This document shows, piece by piece, positions 42,885 through 52,166 of a DNA stretch of 64,000 nucleotides. This DNA comes from Dysosmobacter sp. Marseille-Q4140. GTDB lineage: Bacteria; Bacillota; Clostridia; Oscillospirales; Oscillospiraceae. Made by a program: the position numbers and the translations under genes. The notes beneath the pieces were generated by a model, which saw only the letters and a list, made by a program, of their open reading frames with translations, was not told the DNA's origin and ran no database searches. The DNA lies in NCBI GenBank assembly GCA_018228705.1, contig CP073694.1, forward strand, positions 1,736,001 to 1,800,000, read 5' to 3'. How positions within the stretch are numbered: position 1 is the stretch's first letter; every line of letters begins with the position of its first letter.

Positions 42885-43970
42885 ATGCTGGATATCAAGA
42901 TCACCAAGACCACGACGCCCAAGGCCAAGCCCACCGACGAGAGCAAGCTGGGGTTCGGCAAAGTTTTCACCGATCACATGTTCATCATGAACTATGACGA
43001 GGGCCAGGGCTGGCATGATGCCCGGATCGTCCCCTATGCCCCCATCGCCCTGGATCCCTCCGCCGTGGTGTTCCACTATGCTCAGGAGTGCTTCGAGGGT
43101 ATGAAGGCCTATCGCACCGCTGAGGGCAAGATCCAGCTGTTCCGCCCGGACTGCAACGCCCGCCGCATGAACAACACCCAGGACCGCCTGTGCATCCCCG
43201 AGATCCCCGTGGAGGACTTCGTTCAGGCCGTGAAGGCCATTGTGGAAGTGGAGAAGGACTGGGTCCCCCACTCTGAGGGCGCCTCTTTGTACATCCGTCC
43301 CTTCACCATCGCCACCATGGCCCAGCTGGGCGTCCACGCCTCCACCAGCTACCAGTTCATCATCATCTGCTCTCCCTCCGGCGCCTACTACGCCGCGGGC
43401 CTGGCTCCCATCAAGATCTACGTGGAGGACACCTATGTCCGCGCCTGCCCGGGCGGCACCGGCTTCACCAAGTGCGGCGGCAACTACGCCGTGAGCCTGC
43501 TGGCCGGCCACAAGGCTGAGGAGAAGGGTTACAGCCAGGTGCTGTGGCTGGACAGCCAGGAGCGCAAGTATGTGGAAGAGGTCGGCGCCATGAACATCTT
43601 CTTCAAGATCGACGGCAAGATCTACACCGCCGCCGCTCTGGATACCGACGGCACCGTCCTGCCCGGCGTCACCCGCCGCTCCATCATCGAGCTGGTGAAG
43701 GACTGGGGCTACGAGGTCATCGAGGGCAAGCTGGCCATCGACACCATCATGTCCGCCGCCAAGGAGGGCAAGCTGGAGGAGGTCTTTGGCTCCGGCACCG
43801 CCGCCGTGGTCTCCCCCGTCAAGCAGCTGGACTACGAGGACCAGAGCGCCTTCATCAACAACGGCGAGATCGGCCCCCTGACCCAGAAGCTGTACGACAC
43901 CATGACCGGCATCCAGTGGGGCAAGCTGCCCGACACCAAGGGCTGGATCGTCCCCGTCTGCAACGCCTGA
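42885..43970 (+). CDS. ilvE: branched-chain amino acid aminotransferase
   Basis: A 361-residue class IV (fold type IV) PLP enzyme that interconverts Leu, Ile and Val with their 2-oxoacids using glutamate/2-oxoglutarate. Typical segments are FHYAQECFEGMKAYR, LYIRPF, the PLP-lysine region KCGGNYAVSLLAGHKAEEKGYSQVLWLD, and GSGTAAVVSPV. AGAAGGAG precedes the ATG. It is controlled by the Leu-type T-box and lies downstream of the vor-type operon, giving a functional pair for branched-chain acid metabolism. Confidence 0.96.
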   Translation: MLDIKITKTTTPKAKPTDESKLGFGKVFTDHMFIMNYDEGQGWHDARIVPYAPIALDPSAVVFHYAQECFEGMKAYRTAEGKIQLFRPDCNARRMNNTQDRLCIPEIPVEDFVQAVKAIVEVEKDWVPHSEGASLYIRPFTIATMAQLGVHASTSYQFIIICSPSGAYYAAGLAPIKIYVEDTYVRACPGGTGFTKCGGNYAVSLLAGHKAEEKGYSQVLWLDSQERKYVEEVGAMNIFFKIDGKIYTAAALDTDGTVLPGVTRRSIIELVKDWGYEVIEGKLAIDTIMSAAKEGKLEEVFGSGTAAVVSPVKQLDYEDQSAFINNGEIGPLTQKLYDTMTGIQWGKLPDTKGWIVPVCNA

Positions 43971-43985
43971 GTATCCGCCATAGCA

Positions 43986-44020
43986 AAGCGCCCGCCTCTT
44001 TCGAGGCGGGCGCTTCATTC
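43986..44020 (+). terminator. terminator after ilvE
   Basis: A 13-bp perfect stem AAGCGCCCGCCTC / GAGGCGGGCGCTT with loop TTTC, lying between convergent genes. The T tract is short. Confidence 0.7.
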
Positions 44021-44022
44021 TA

Positions 44023-44532
44023 TCATTCGTGACCTTTTTTGTCCTTCGCTTCCCCGGCGGCGCGGCCGCTGCCTGCTGCGGAAGCGCCCTGGCGAATCCA
44101 CCGGCGGCGCCGGGCGGCGGTGGTAAGGCGGCTGACCGAGGACACCAGGGAGCACCCCACGGCAATGGCGCCGGCACTGGCGGCGGTCTCCATACCGTGG
44201 CGGACAAACAGGGACAGATCCCCGTTGATCAGTGCCTCCATGGTGTAGTAGATGCCGCCGCCGGGCACCAGGGGGATGATGCCGATGATGAGGAATACCG
44301 TGGCGGGGGTCTTGTACAGCCGGGCAAAGATCTCCGACAGTGCCGCGGCGGCGATGGTGGCCAGCAGGTAGCGGTTCACGTCGGTGAGACCCGGCAGACT
44401 CAGATACACCAGCCAGGCCACCGCCCCGGTGGCGGCGGCGCTGACGATATACCACCACCGGCGCAGCTCAAAAATAAAGCAGAAGGCGCCGCAGCCCAGA
44501 AAGGCGTACAGGCAGGGCAGGAACCATTCCAT
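44023..44532 (-). CDS. threonine/serine exporter, small subunit (ThrE_2 / YjjB-like)
   Basis: A 169-residue membrane protein with about five helices, matching the C-terminal half of ThrE (DUF3815/ThrE_2). A characteristic region is IIGIIPLVPGGGIYYTMEAL. The partner gene upstream encodes the other half. Split ThrE pairs are thought to export threonine, serine or small acids. ATG 44532 lies 13 bp after the partner's stop. Confidence 0.87.
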   Translation of the reverse strand: MEWFLPCLYAFLGCGAFCFIFELRRWWYIVSAAATGAVAWLVYLSLPGLTDVNRYLLATIAAAALSEIFARLYKTPATVFLIIGIIPLVPGGGIYYTMEALINGDLSLFVRHGMETAASAGAIAVGCSLVSSVSRLTTAARRRRWIRQGASAAGSGRAAGEAKDKKGHE

Positions 44533-44545
44533 ATCCGTCCCTCCC

Positions 44546-45313
44546 TCACAGCGCCCAGCCCGCCAGAAAGCGGGTCAGGGTAATGGCCATGGCCACGCCC
44601 ACGGTAATGGCCATGCCCACGATCAGCACCTCGGCCAGGCGGGTCAGGGCCGTGAGGAAGTCCCCGGCCAGCACGTCCCGCATGACGTTGGTGATGGCGA
44701 TGCCCGGCACCAGCAGCATGATGGTGCCGATGATCATTTTGTCCGTATTGACCGGCACCCCGGCCCAGGACAGCACCAGCGGCTCCAGGGCCGAGAGCAT
44801 GGCCGCGGCCAGATTGGAGAAAAACTCATTGGCGTGGAGGCGGCGCATATACACCAGCACCACCCGCACCACCAGTCCGCAGGGAAAGGCGGCCGCCGCG
44901 TCCAAGAGGTCCCCGCCCCAGAAAAGGGTGAACAGCGAGGCCACCAGGCCGTAGGCCAGAAAACCTATCTGCACGGAATAGACCGGCTCTTCCAGGATCT
45001 GCTCCATGCGGCGGCGGCACTCCTCCACCGGAGGGGGCTCCCGGCAGATGTCCCGGCACAGGGCGTTGAGGTTGCTGAGCCGGCGCAGATTGTTGCTGAC
45101 CGTCTTGATGCGGATGGACTTGGTGTAGTTCCGCTCCCCCTCCTGGATATTCAGAATGATGCAGGAGGGGATGGCGAACACCTCCGTATCCGTGCGGCCG
45201 TAGGCCGCCAGCAGGTGGTGAATGGACTCCTCAACCCGGTAGATCTCCGCCCCGTTCTGCAGCAGCTGCCGTCCCATTTCACAGCTGAAATTCAACAGCG
45301 TTTCCGTCTCCAC
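44546..45313 (-). CDS. threonine/serine exporter, large subunit (ThrE_1 / YjjP-like, DUF1212)
   Basis: A 255-residue protein with an N-terminal soluble part (about 1-110, GRQLLQNGAEIYRVEESIHHLL) and about five membrane helices after it, including TIMLLVPGIAITNVMRDVLAGD. This is the DUF1212/ThrE N-terminal half. The start is GTG 45313 with GGAGG 7 bp upstream. Together with the next gene it forms a complete split exporter. The substrate is not proven. Confidence 0.87.
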   Translation of the reverse strand: METETLLNFSCEMGRQLLQNGAEIYRVEESIHHLLAAYGRTDTEVFAIPSCIILNIQEGERNYTKSIRIKTVSNNLRRLSNLNALCRDICREPPPVEECRRRMEQILEEPVYSVQIGFLAYGLVASLFTLFWGGDLLDAAAAFPCGLVVRVVLVYMRRLHANEFFSNLAAAMLSALEPLVLSWAGVPVNTDKMIIGTIMLLVPGIAITNVMRDVLAGDFLTALTRLAEVLIVGMAITVGVAMAITLTRFLAGWAL

Positions 45314-45334
45314 GCCGTGTCCTCCGTTTCCCCC

Positions 45335-45763
45335 TCAGCTCTTGCCCTGGATCTGGGCGCCGCACTTGGGGCAGGTAATGATGATCTTGCCCTTCCCGGC
45401 AGGCACCCGGCAGATGGCGCCGCAGCCCTTGCAGGTGAAGTACTTGTGATCCTTGTCGGCATGGCGGGCCTTGGCGGCGCCGCGGCTGCTCTTCATCTTC
45501 CACAGCCAGTTCACAAACCGCTGGTTCTCCGCGCGGCGCTTGCCCAGGTTCTTGGAGAATACCCGGAACAGTGCATACACCCACGCCGCCATGGACAGCC
45601 AGTACAAAATGGTCCCCAGCAGCGGCAGCCGCCGGGAGAGGACCATGGTCAGGATATCCAGAATCAGGCAGGTCCATACCACCGTCAGCCCCAGCTGATC
45701 GATACCGTTGCGGCCATACATGAACCGGATCAGTCCGGCTCTGAGCTTTTGAAAAAATCCCAT
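45335..45763 (-). CDS. membrane protein with C-terminal zinc ribbon
   Basis: A 142-residue protein. Two hydrophobic helices lie near 24-42 and 48-66, followed by a basic linker and a C-terminal zinc ribbon with CKGCGA and CPKCGA (two CxxC pairs, about residues 110-137). It may be a membrane-anchored nucleic-acid or protein-binding factor, but I recognise no family and name no function. AAAGGAG precedes the ATG. It lies 21 bp upstream of the exporter genes and may share their transcript. Confidence 0.75.
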   Translation of the reverse strand: MGFFQKLRAGLIRFMYGRNGIDQLGLTVVWTCLILDILTMVLSRRLPLLGTILYWLSMAAWVYALFRVFSKNLGKRRAENQRFVNWLWKMKSSRGAAKARHADKDHKYFTCKGCGAICRVPAGKGKIIITCPKCGAQIQGKS

Positions 45764-45948
45764 GGGACGCGCTCCTTTATCCGCCGGTACAGCGCACCGG
45801 GCGGCTTATTTTTTCCCTTATTTTACTCGCAATCAGCAAAATACACAACCATTTCCCAGTTAAATTTACAAAAAGGTCATTTATTTGCGGCAGTGGAAGT
45901 GCTATACTGGGCCTGTTGTGAAAAATGAAACGCAAGGAGTGGTTTTCC

Positions 45949-47832
45949 ATGGCAAAAAAGCAATTCAAGGCGGAGTCCAAGCGTCTGCTGGACCTGATGA
46001 TCAACTCCATCTATACCCACAAGGAGATCTTCCTGCGGGAGATCATCTCCAACGCCAGCGACGCCTGCGATAAGCTGTGCTACCAGGCGCTGACCGATGA
46101 CGCCGTGGGCATGGGCCGCAAGGACTTCAAAATCGAGATCCGGGCGGACAAGGACAGCCGGACCCTCACCGTCAGTGACAACGGCATCGGCATGGACAAG
46201 GAGGACCTGGAGAACAACCTGGGCGTCATCGCCTCCTCCGGCTCCTACAAGTTCAAGCAGGAGGTGGGGGACGACGCCAAGGACACCGACGTGATCGGCC
46301 AGTTCGGCGTGGGCTTCTACTCCGCCTTCATGGTGGCGGACAAGATCACCGTGGTGACGAAGAAGTACGGCGCGGAGAGCGCGTACACCTGGACCTCCTC
46401 CGGCGCCGACGGCTACACCGTCACCGAGGGCGGCCGGGAGGGCGTCGGCACCGACATCATCATGCACATCAAGCCCGACACCGACGACGAGAAGTACAGC
46501 GAGTTCCTGGAGTCCTGGAGACTGCAGGAGCTGGTGCGCAAGTACTCCGACTATATCCGCTTCCCCATCCGGATGGAGGTCTCCAAGACCCGCCGGAAGG
46601 AGGGCAGCCCCGACGACAAGCCGGAATATGAGACCTACCAGGAGGAGGAGACCCTCAACTCCATGGTGCCCATCTGGCAGCGGCGCAAGTCCAGCGTGAA
46701 GCCGGAGGAGTACAACAAGTTCTACCGGGACAAGTTCCACGACTACACCGACCCCCAGAAGGTCATCGCCGTCTCCGCCGAGGGCGCCGTCACCTACAAG
46801 GCGCTGCTGTTCATTCCCGGCGCCGCCCCCTTTGACTTCTACACCAAGGAGTATGAGAAGGGCCTCCAGCTCTATTCCAACGGCGTGCTCATCATGGACA
46901 AGTGTGCGGACCTGCTGCCGGATCACTTCCGCTTCGTCCGGGGCGTGGTGGACTCCCCCGACCTGTCCCTGAACATCTCCCGGGAGCTGCTGCAGCACGA
47001 CCGGCAGCTGAAGGTCATCGCCGCCAACCTGGAGAAGAAGATCAAGAGCGAGCTTGGAAAGCTCCTCAAGGACGACCGGGAGGGCTACGAGAAATTCTGG
47101 AAGAACTTCGGCCGTCAGCTCAAGTACGGCGCGGTCAGCGAGTACGGCGCCCACAAGGACCTGCTCTCCGACCTGCTGCTGTTCTACTCCTCCAGGTCGA
47201 AAAAGCCCGTCACTCTGGCTGAGTACGTCTCCCGGATGAAGGAGGGCCAAAAGTTCATCTACTACGCCGCCGGCGAGTCCCTGGAGAAGATCGATCGTCT
47301 CCCCCAGACCGAGGGCCTGCGGGAGAGCGGCACGGAGATCCTGTATTTCACCGAGGAGGTGGACGAGTTCTGTGCCCAGATCCTCCACGCGTATCAGGAC
47401 AAGGAGTTCCGCTCCGTGCTGGACCAGGAGATCGCCGAGGGCGACGAGAAGAAGGCCCAGGAGGCCGCGGACGCCCACAAGTCCGCCTTCGATTTCGTGA
47501 AGGAGACCCTGGGCGACAAGGTCAAGGAGGTCCGGGCCTCCGCCCGCCTCAAGTCTCACCCAGTGTGCCTCACCGCCGGGGAGGGCCTCTCCTTCGAGAT
47601 GGAGAAGTACTTCCAGGCGGTCCAGCCGGACAGCGGCATCCACGCCGACCGGATCCTGGAGCTGAACGTGGAGCACCCGGCCTTCGCCGCCCTGGAGACC
47701 GCCGTGGCGGCGGACCCGGAGAAGGCGAAGCAGTACGCCCAGCTGCTGTACAGCCAGGCGCTGCTGATCGCGGGTCTTCCCCTGGAGGACCCCGCCGGCT
47801 ACACGGACCTGGTGTGCGGGCTGATGAAATAA
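45949..47832 (+). CDS. htpG: molecular chaperone HtpG (Hsp90)
   Basis: A 627-residue Hsp90 homologue of normal bacterial length. The N-terminal GHKL ATPase domain shows NASDACDKL, DNGIGMD and GQFGVGFYS; the middle domain has the catalytic-loop Arg region NISRELLQHDRQLK; a C-terminal dimerisation domain follows. It acts as a cytosolic ATP-dependent chaperone. ATG 45949 behind AAGGAG is preferred to an ATG eight codons upstream. A TATACT at 45903-45908 is the likely -10, but no convincing -35 or CIRCE element is seen. Confidence 0.97.
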   Translation: MAKKQFKAESKRLLDLMINSIYTHKEIFLREIISNASDACDKLCYQALTDDAVGMGRKDFKIEIRADKDSRTLTVSDNGIGMDKEDLENNLGVIASSGSYKFKQEVGDDAKDTDVIGQFGVGFYSAFMVADKITVVTKKYGAESAYTWTSSGADGYTVTEGGREGVGTDIIMHIKPDTDDEKYSEFLESWRLQELVRKYSDYIRFPIRMEVSKTRRKEGSPDDKPEYETYQEEETLNSMVPIWQRRKSSVKPEEYNKFYRDKFHDYTDPQKVIAVSAEGAVTYKALLFIPGAAPFDFYTKEYEKGLQLYSNGVLIMDKCADLLPDHFRFVRGVVDSPDLSLNISRELLQHDRQLKVIAANLEKKIKSELGKLLKDDREGYEKFWKNFGRQLKYGAVSEYGAHKDLLSDLLLFYSSRSKKPVTLAEYVSRMKEGQKFIYYAAGESLEKIDRLPQTEGLRESGTEILYFTEEVDEFCAQILHAYQDKEFRSVLDQEIAEGDEKKAQEAADAHKSAFDFVKETLGDKVKEVRASARLKSHPVCLTAGEGLSFEMEKYFQAVQPDSGIHADRILELNVEHPAFAALETAVAADPEKAKQYAQLLYSQALLIAGLPLEDPAGYTDLVCGLMK

Positions 47833-47843
47833 GCAGACAAACG

Positions 47844-47878
47844 ACGAGCGGGACCGCAGCGCGGTCCCGCTCGTTTTG
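47844..47878 (+). terminator. terminator after htpG
   Basis: A 14-bp perfect stem ACGAGCGGGACCGC / GCGGTCCCGCTCGT with loop AGC and a following TTTTG. It also serves the convergent glycosyltransferase gene. Confidence 0.85.
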
Positions 47879-47883
47879 TGTTC

Positions 47884-48705
47884 TCAGATGATCTCCAGCC
47901 GCTCCAGCAGCCGCTGGTAGTGCTTGTACAGGGCGGAGAACCGGCCCCGGGCGGTCTTGTGCCAGGGCTTGCGCTTGCCGCAGAAGTGCAGCACCGCCGT
48001 GTGGTCCATGACCCAGTCCATGTCCATCTCCCCCTGGCTGGCCAGTTGGTAGCGGTCAAAGCGCCGGGCGTCGTAATTCCACAGGCTCTCCTCCACCGGA
48101 TACAGCTCCGAGCCGTACAGGCCGTTGAGGATGTCCTGGTCCGGCAGGATCAACGTGTCGGCGTGGTCCCGGGCGTAGGCGAAGATCTCCGCCGGGTCCA
48201 TCCGCCGCCGCATGGCGGCCAGGTCCATGACCAGCACGCCGGAGTTGAAGTAGCCCTCCGCCTCCGGGGTGTCCAGCCGCAGCCGGTTCACCCGGCTGGA
48301 TAGGTCCGTCAGTCCCCGGTGGATGGAGGCCGCCATGAGCTTGCCCTCCAGGTCCGTGTCGTACAGGGGCCGCAGGGCGTTGATGACCAGGATGTCCGGA
48401 TCCAGGTACAGCACCCGGTCCACACCGGCGGGCAGCAGCTGGGCCGCCAGCAGCCGGTAGTACATGGCCCGGGAGTAGTACCGCACCACCGGCGCGGCGG
48501 CAAACAGGTCCTCCGGCACGCTCACCGGGCACAGCCGCCCGTGGGGCGCGCAGATCCTCTCCAGCTCCGCCCAGTCCCCCTCCGTCAGGCCGTCGCCCAC
48601 CAGATAGATCGAAAAGGTCTCGCCGGGATTGTTGAGGAACAGGGATCCCAGCATCACCCGCAGGGGCGGGAGATAGTTGCGGTCCAACGTCACCAGAATG
48701 TTCAT
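47884..48705 (-). CDS. glycosyltransferase family 8 protein
   Basis: A 273-residue retaining glycosyltransferase of the GT8 (GT-A) fold. Marks are the N-terminal NILVTLDRNYLPPL, the metal-binding DxD in LYLDPDILV, and the HFCGKRKPWH segment near the C-terminus. It would transfer a nucleotide-activated sugar (typically glucose or galactose) to a surface or storage acceptor. AAAGGAGG precedes ATG 48705, 13 bp after the DUF3810 stop, so it is probably the last gene of the peptide-transporter transcript. The acceptor is unknown. Confidence 0.87.
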   Translation of the reverse strand: MNILVTLDRNYLPPLRVMLGSLFLNNPGETFSIYLVGDGLTEGDWAELERICAPHGRLCPVSVPEDLFAAAPVVRYYSRAMYYRLLAAQLLPAGVDRVLYLDPDILVINALRPLYDTDLEGKLMAASIHRGLTDLSSRVNRLRLDTPEAEGYFNSGVLVMDLAAMRRRMDPAEIFAYARDHADTLILPDQDILNGLYGSELYPVEESLWNYDARRFDRYQLASQGEMDMDWVMDHTAVLHFCGKRKPWHKTARGRFSALYKHYQRLLERLEII

Positions 48706-48718
48706 AGCTCCTCCTTTG

Positions 48719-49822
48719 TCACGCTTCCAGGGCCGCATCCCGGTAGTACACCGTCAGCAGGTCCACCACGGTGCCGTAGGACCGGATACCGTCGGCCTCG
48801 CCGTAGGCCCTGAGCACCGTGTCGTAGACCTTTTGCCCGGCAGCGGCCGCCGCGCCCTTGTATTGTGCCCAATAGGCGTTGTTGTCAGCAAGATCCGCCA
48901 GCACTGCCTCCGGCAGGCTGTCCCGGACGGCCCGCCAGGCCTCCCGGTCCGCGGCGTACAGGGCGTTGCCCAGGTGGATGTAGCCCATGAGCCAGCCGGA
49001 GTAGGCGTAGACCGGGTCGCCGCAGGTGGTGGACGCCAGCACCGCCAGGAAGTTGCACTCCTGCTCCGAGGCGATGCTGCGCTGATGGGCCAGCTCGTGG
49101 GCCACCGTGGCCGGCAGCAGGCAGGCCGGGGCGTCCACGTTGAGGTTGGTCTCCCCGGTGAAGGGGCAGTAGACGCCGGTGAAATTCATGGCGCTCATGA
49201 ATTTCGAGTAGAACATGGCCTTGGGGGGCTGGCTCTCGAATTCCAGGAAGGGAAACAGCGCCTCCGCCCCGTCGTAGACCATGGCATAGTCCGCCAGGAT
49301 GTCCTCCGTGGAGACAGCGAAGAGGCCCTTCCCGTCCCGGGGCACGGCGTCCGCCGTCTCGATCAGGCGGTCGGCGAACCACGCCGTCACCGCCGTCAGC
49401 TCCTCCAGAGATACCGCCTCCCCGTGAATGCCGGAGCGGTCCTGGAAGCTGTCGGTCCAGTAGTTGACGCCCCACAGCAGGCAGAAGGCCAGATACACCG
49501 TCAAGGCGGTACAGGCGGCGCCCAGGGCCGCGCCGTAGGCCCGGCGGCCACGGTGCCCCCTGGTCCGGACCACGGAGATCACGCTCCAGAGGATGTACCC
49601 GATGGCCACCTCCGCCGCCAGGGTGTAGAGCACCTCCATGACGGAAAAGGGCACCGCCCCCCACAGCCGCCCCAGGGCGGTCTTGAGGGGGGTGGTGACG
49701 TGGTCTGCCAGGGCGTTCATCCACGCTTTTTGGTGCCGGGCCAGCAGGAATGCCGCCAGCAGCGCCAGGTCCGCCAGCAGCCACAGATGCCGCTTTTGAT
49801 AGGCTTGAAAGAATCGTCTCAT
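48719..49822 (-). CDS. DUF3810 membrane protein with metallopeptidase motif
   Basis: A 367-residue protein with about three N-terminal membrane helices (about 13-30, 65-85, 98-118) and an exported domain holding HELAHQRSIASEQECNFLAV (about residues 240-259), the HExxH...E pattern of the DUF3810 family. It is likely a zinc-dependent peptidase at the outer membrane face, although activity is unproven. It starts 4 bp after the stop of the Opp/Dpp ATPase gene, so it is an unusual addition to that operon. Confidence 0.83.
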   Translation of the reverse strand: MRRFFQAYQKRHLWLLADLALLAAFLLARHQKAWMNALADHVTTPLKTALGRLWGAVPFSVMEVLYTLAAEVAIGYILWSVISVVRTRGHRGRRAYGAALGAACTALTVYLAFCLLWGVNYWTDSFQDRSGIHGEAVSLEELTAVTAWFADRLIETADAVPRDGKGLFAVSTEDILADYAMVYDGAEALFPFLEFESQPPKAMFYSKFMSAMNFTGVYCPFTGETNLNVDAPACLLPATVAHELAHQRSIASEQECNFLAVLASTTCGDPVYAYSGWLMGYIHLGNALYAADREAWRAVRDSLPEAVLADLADNNAYWAQYKGAAAAAGQKVYDTVLRAYGEADGIRSYGTVVDLLTVYYRDAALEA

Positions 49823-49826
49823 AGGC

Positions 49827-50570
49827 TCACTCCGCCGCGGCCAGCAGCTGCCGGGTGTAGTCCTGCTGCGGATGGTCGAAGATCTCGTCCACGGTCCCCT
49901 GCTCCACCACCCGGCCGTCCTTCATGACCAGCACCCGGTCGCAGAGCTGATAGACCACACCCAGATCGTGGGAGATAAAGAGGTAGCTGAGCTCCAGCTC
50001 GTCCCGCAGATTCTTCAGCAGCTTCAGGATCTGGGCCTGGATGGTCACGTCCAGGGCGCTGACCGGCTCGTCGGCGATGAGGAACTTGGGCCGCTGGATC
50101 AGGGCCGTGGCGATGGACACCCGCTGGCGCTGGCCGCCGGAGAGCTCCGAGGGCCGGGCCGCCAGGCACTCCTCCGGCAGCTCCACCCGCTCCAGCATAT
50201 CCCGGACCCGGCGCTGCCGCTCGGCCCGGTCGTACTTGCCGTAGATCCGCAGGGGCTCCTCCAGGATCCACGCCACCGTGTAGGCGGGGTTCAGGGAGCT
50301 GTACGGGTCCTGAAAGATCATCTGGGGCCGCTTGGTGTAGTGGATCACCTCACCGGACTCCGGCTGCACCATGCCCAGGATGGTCCGGGCCAGAGTGGAC
50401 TTACCGGTGCCGGACTCGCCCACCAGCCCCAGGATCTCCCCGTAGCGCACGTCGAAGGTCACGTCGTGGAGGACCTCCTGATAGGGGCCCTTGCGCCGCT
50501 GGAACACGCCGCCGTCCCGGTAGCCGCTGGTGACGTGCCGGACGGAGAGGGCCAATTTTTCCTCGCTCAT
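49827..50570 (-). CDS. Opp/Dpp-type peptide ABC transporter ATP-binding protein (F type)
   Basis: A 247-residue ATPase with Walker [10 protein letters not shown] (about 51-59), signature LSGGQRQR, and Walker B ending [10 protein letters not shown], plus the C-terminal Y(T)R(Q)LLAA tail typical of OppF/DppF. With its partner it drives peptide uptake. The ATG overlaps the upstream ATPase stop by 4 bp. It is somewhat shorter than many OppF proteins (about 320 residues), being close to the core domain. Confidence 0.92.
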   Translation of the reverse strand: MSEEKLALSVRHVTSGYRDGGVFQRRKGPYQEVLHDVTFDVRYGEILGLVGESGTGKSTLARTILGMVQPESGEVIHYTKRPQMIFQDPYSSLNPAYTVAWILEEPLRIYGKYDRAERQRRVRDMLERVELPEECLAARPSELSGGQRQRVSIATALIQRPKFLIADEPVSALDVTIQAQILKLLKNLRDELELSYLFISHDLGVVYQLCDRVLVMKDGRVVEQGTVDEIFDHPQQDYTRQLLAAAE

Positions 50571-51358
50571 GGGGCGTCCTCCTTCCGGTGCCGGGTGGGG
50601 ATGGCGGCGATGAGCCGCTTGGTGTAGTCGTGCCGGGGGTGGAAAAAGACCTGGTCGATGTCCCCTTCCTCCACCAGCACGCCCCGCTGCATCACCGCCA
50701 CCCGGGTGCACAGCTTGCGCACCACATTGAGGTTGTGGGAGATGAAGAGCATGGACATGCCGCTCTCCCGGTTGAGCTTTTTCAAAAGCGCCAGGATCTG
50801 GGCCTGGATGGTCACGTCCAGGGCGGTGGTGGGCTCGTCCAGCAGCAGCAGTCCCGGCCGGGCCACGATGGCCGCGGCGATCATGGCCCGCTGGCACATG
50901 CCGCCGGAGAGCTGAAAGGGATAGCTCTCATAGACCGTCTCCGGGTCCGGCAGCTCCACCGCCGCCAGGGCCTCCAGCGCCCGGTCCCGCCGGGCCTGGG
51001 GCGTGAGATCCGTGTGGATCAGCAGGACCTCCTCTACCTGGTGGCCCACCTTCATCAGGGGGTCCATGTAGGTCTGGGGCTCCTGGAACACCACACCGAT
51101 GGATTTTCCCTGGACTTTGCGCAGCAGCGCGCGGTCCGCGTGGAGCAGCTCCACGCCGTCCAGGTACACGCTGCCGCTGTAATCGCACTGCTTCCGGGGC
51201 AGCAGTCCCGCTACGCTCATGGCGGTGACGGACTTGCCGGAGCCGGACTCGCCCACGAGCCCCAGGATCTCCCCGTCCGCGATGGAGAGGGACACCCCGG
51301 CCACGGCCTCCCGGGCGCGGTTGTGGAACTTCACATGGAGGTTTTCAATGGTCAGCAT
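50567..51358 (-). CDS. Opp/Dpp-type peptide ABC transporter ATP-binding protein (D type)
   Basis: A 263-residue ATPase with Walker [10 protein letters not shown] (about 36-44), signature LSGGMCQR, Walker [11 protein letters not shown], and the C-terminal [15 protein letters not shown] of OppD/DppD. The signature has Cys in place of the usual polar residue. ATG 51358 lies 1 bp after the permease stop. It pairs with the F-type ATPase. Confidence 0.92.
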   Translation of the reverse strand: MLTIENLHVKFHNRAREAVAGVSLSIADGEILGLVGESGSGKSVTAMSVAGLLPRKQCDYSGSVYLDGVELLHADRALLRKVQGKSIGVVFQEPQTYMDPLMKVGHQVEEVLLIHTDLTPQARRDRALEALAAVELPDPETVYESYPFQLSGGMCQRAMIAAAIVARPGLLLLDEPTTALDVTIQAQILALLKKLNRESGMSMLFISHNLNVVRKLCTRVAVMQRGVLVEEGDIDQVFFHPRHDYTKRLIAAIPTRHRKEDAP

Positions 51359-51359
51359 C

Positions 51360-52166
51360 TCAATCCTCCTCCCCGCCCCGGCGCAGTCCCTCGCCGATGA
51401 GGCCCACGCTGAATACCATCACCACGATGGCAAGGCCGGTGCTCACGGCGTACCAGGGGGCGGCGCCCATCATGCTCTGGGCCTCGGAGAGCATATAGCC
51501 CAGGGAGGCGTCCGGCGGGGTGACGCCGATGCCGAGAAAGCTCATGGAGGCCTCCGCCAGCACCGCGTTGTTGAAGCCGATGGTGACGGCGGGCAGCAGC
51601 ACGGAGAGGGTATTGGGCAGGATGTGGACCGCCAGGATGCGGCCGCTGCCGGCGCCCATGAGCCGGGCGCTTTTCACATAGTTCACGTCCCGCAGGCCGG
51701 CGAAGGCCGTGCGGGTGACCCGGGCGAAGCTGGGGATGAACACCAGCCCCAGCGCCAGGATGACGTTGTACTTGTTGCCCGGGCCCAGCAGGGAGATCAC
51801 CACCAGGGCCAGCAGGATGCTGGGGAAGGCGGTGAGGGTGTCGCCCAGGCGCATGAGGATCTCGTCGGCGATGCCGCCAAAGTAGCCGGTCAGAGCCCCG
51901 ATGGCCGTGCCGCACACGGCGCCGATGGCCACGGTAGCCGCGCCAATGGCGAAGGTGGTGCCGGCGCCCTTCATGATCCGGCTGAGAATGTCCCGGCCGA
52001 AGTTGTCGGTGCCCAGCAGGTGCTGCCAGGAGGGCGGGTCGAACTTGGGCCCCACGGAGATGGCAGTGGGATCGTAGGGCGTCCAGAAAAAGCCCACCAG
52101 GATCACCAGCCCCATGGCCGCCGCCAGGATGGCGCCGGCCCAGAGATAGCCGTTGCCCCGTCTCAT
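51360..52166 (-). CDS. Opp/Dpp-type peptide ABC transporter permease (C type)
   Basis: A 268-residue membrane permease with an N-terminal helix (about 9-28) and a BPD-type core. The segments LLGTDNFGRDILSRIMKGA and the coupling-loop region EASMSFLGIGVTPPDASLG are characteristic of DppC/OppC. It overlaps the B-type permease by 4 bp. The substrate class is inferred as di/oligopeptides or a related solute; nickel systems share this fold. Confidence 0.93.
   Translation of the reverse strand: MRRGNGYLWAGAILAAAMGLVILVGFFWTPYDPTAISVGPKFDPPSWQHLLGTDNFGRDILSRIMKGAGTTFAIGAATVAIGAVCGTAIGALTGYFGGIADEILMRLGDTLTAFPSILLALVVISLLGPGNKYNVILALGLVFIPSFARVTRTAFAGLRDVNYVKSARLMGAGSGRILAVHILPNTLSVLLPAVTIGFNNAVLAEASMSFLGIGVTPPDASLGYMLSEAQSMMGAAPWYAVSTGLAIVVMVFSVGLIGEGLRRGGEED

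Noticed and set aside
42474..42997. plus-strand frames of 127 and 125 codons before ilvE
   Set aside because: They overlap the T-box leader and the ilvE start and have no ribosome site or family resemblance.
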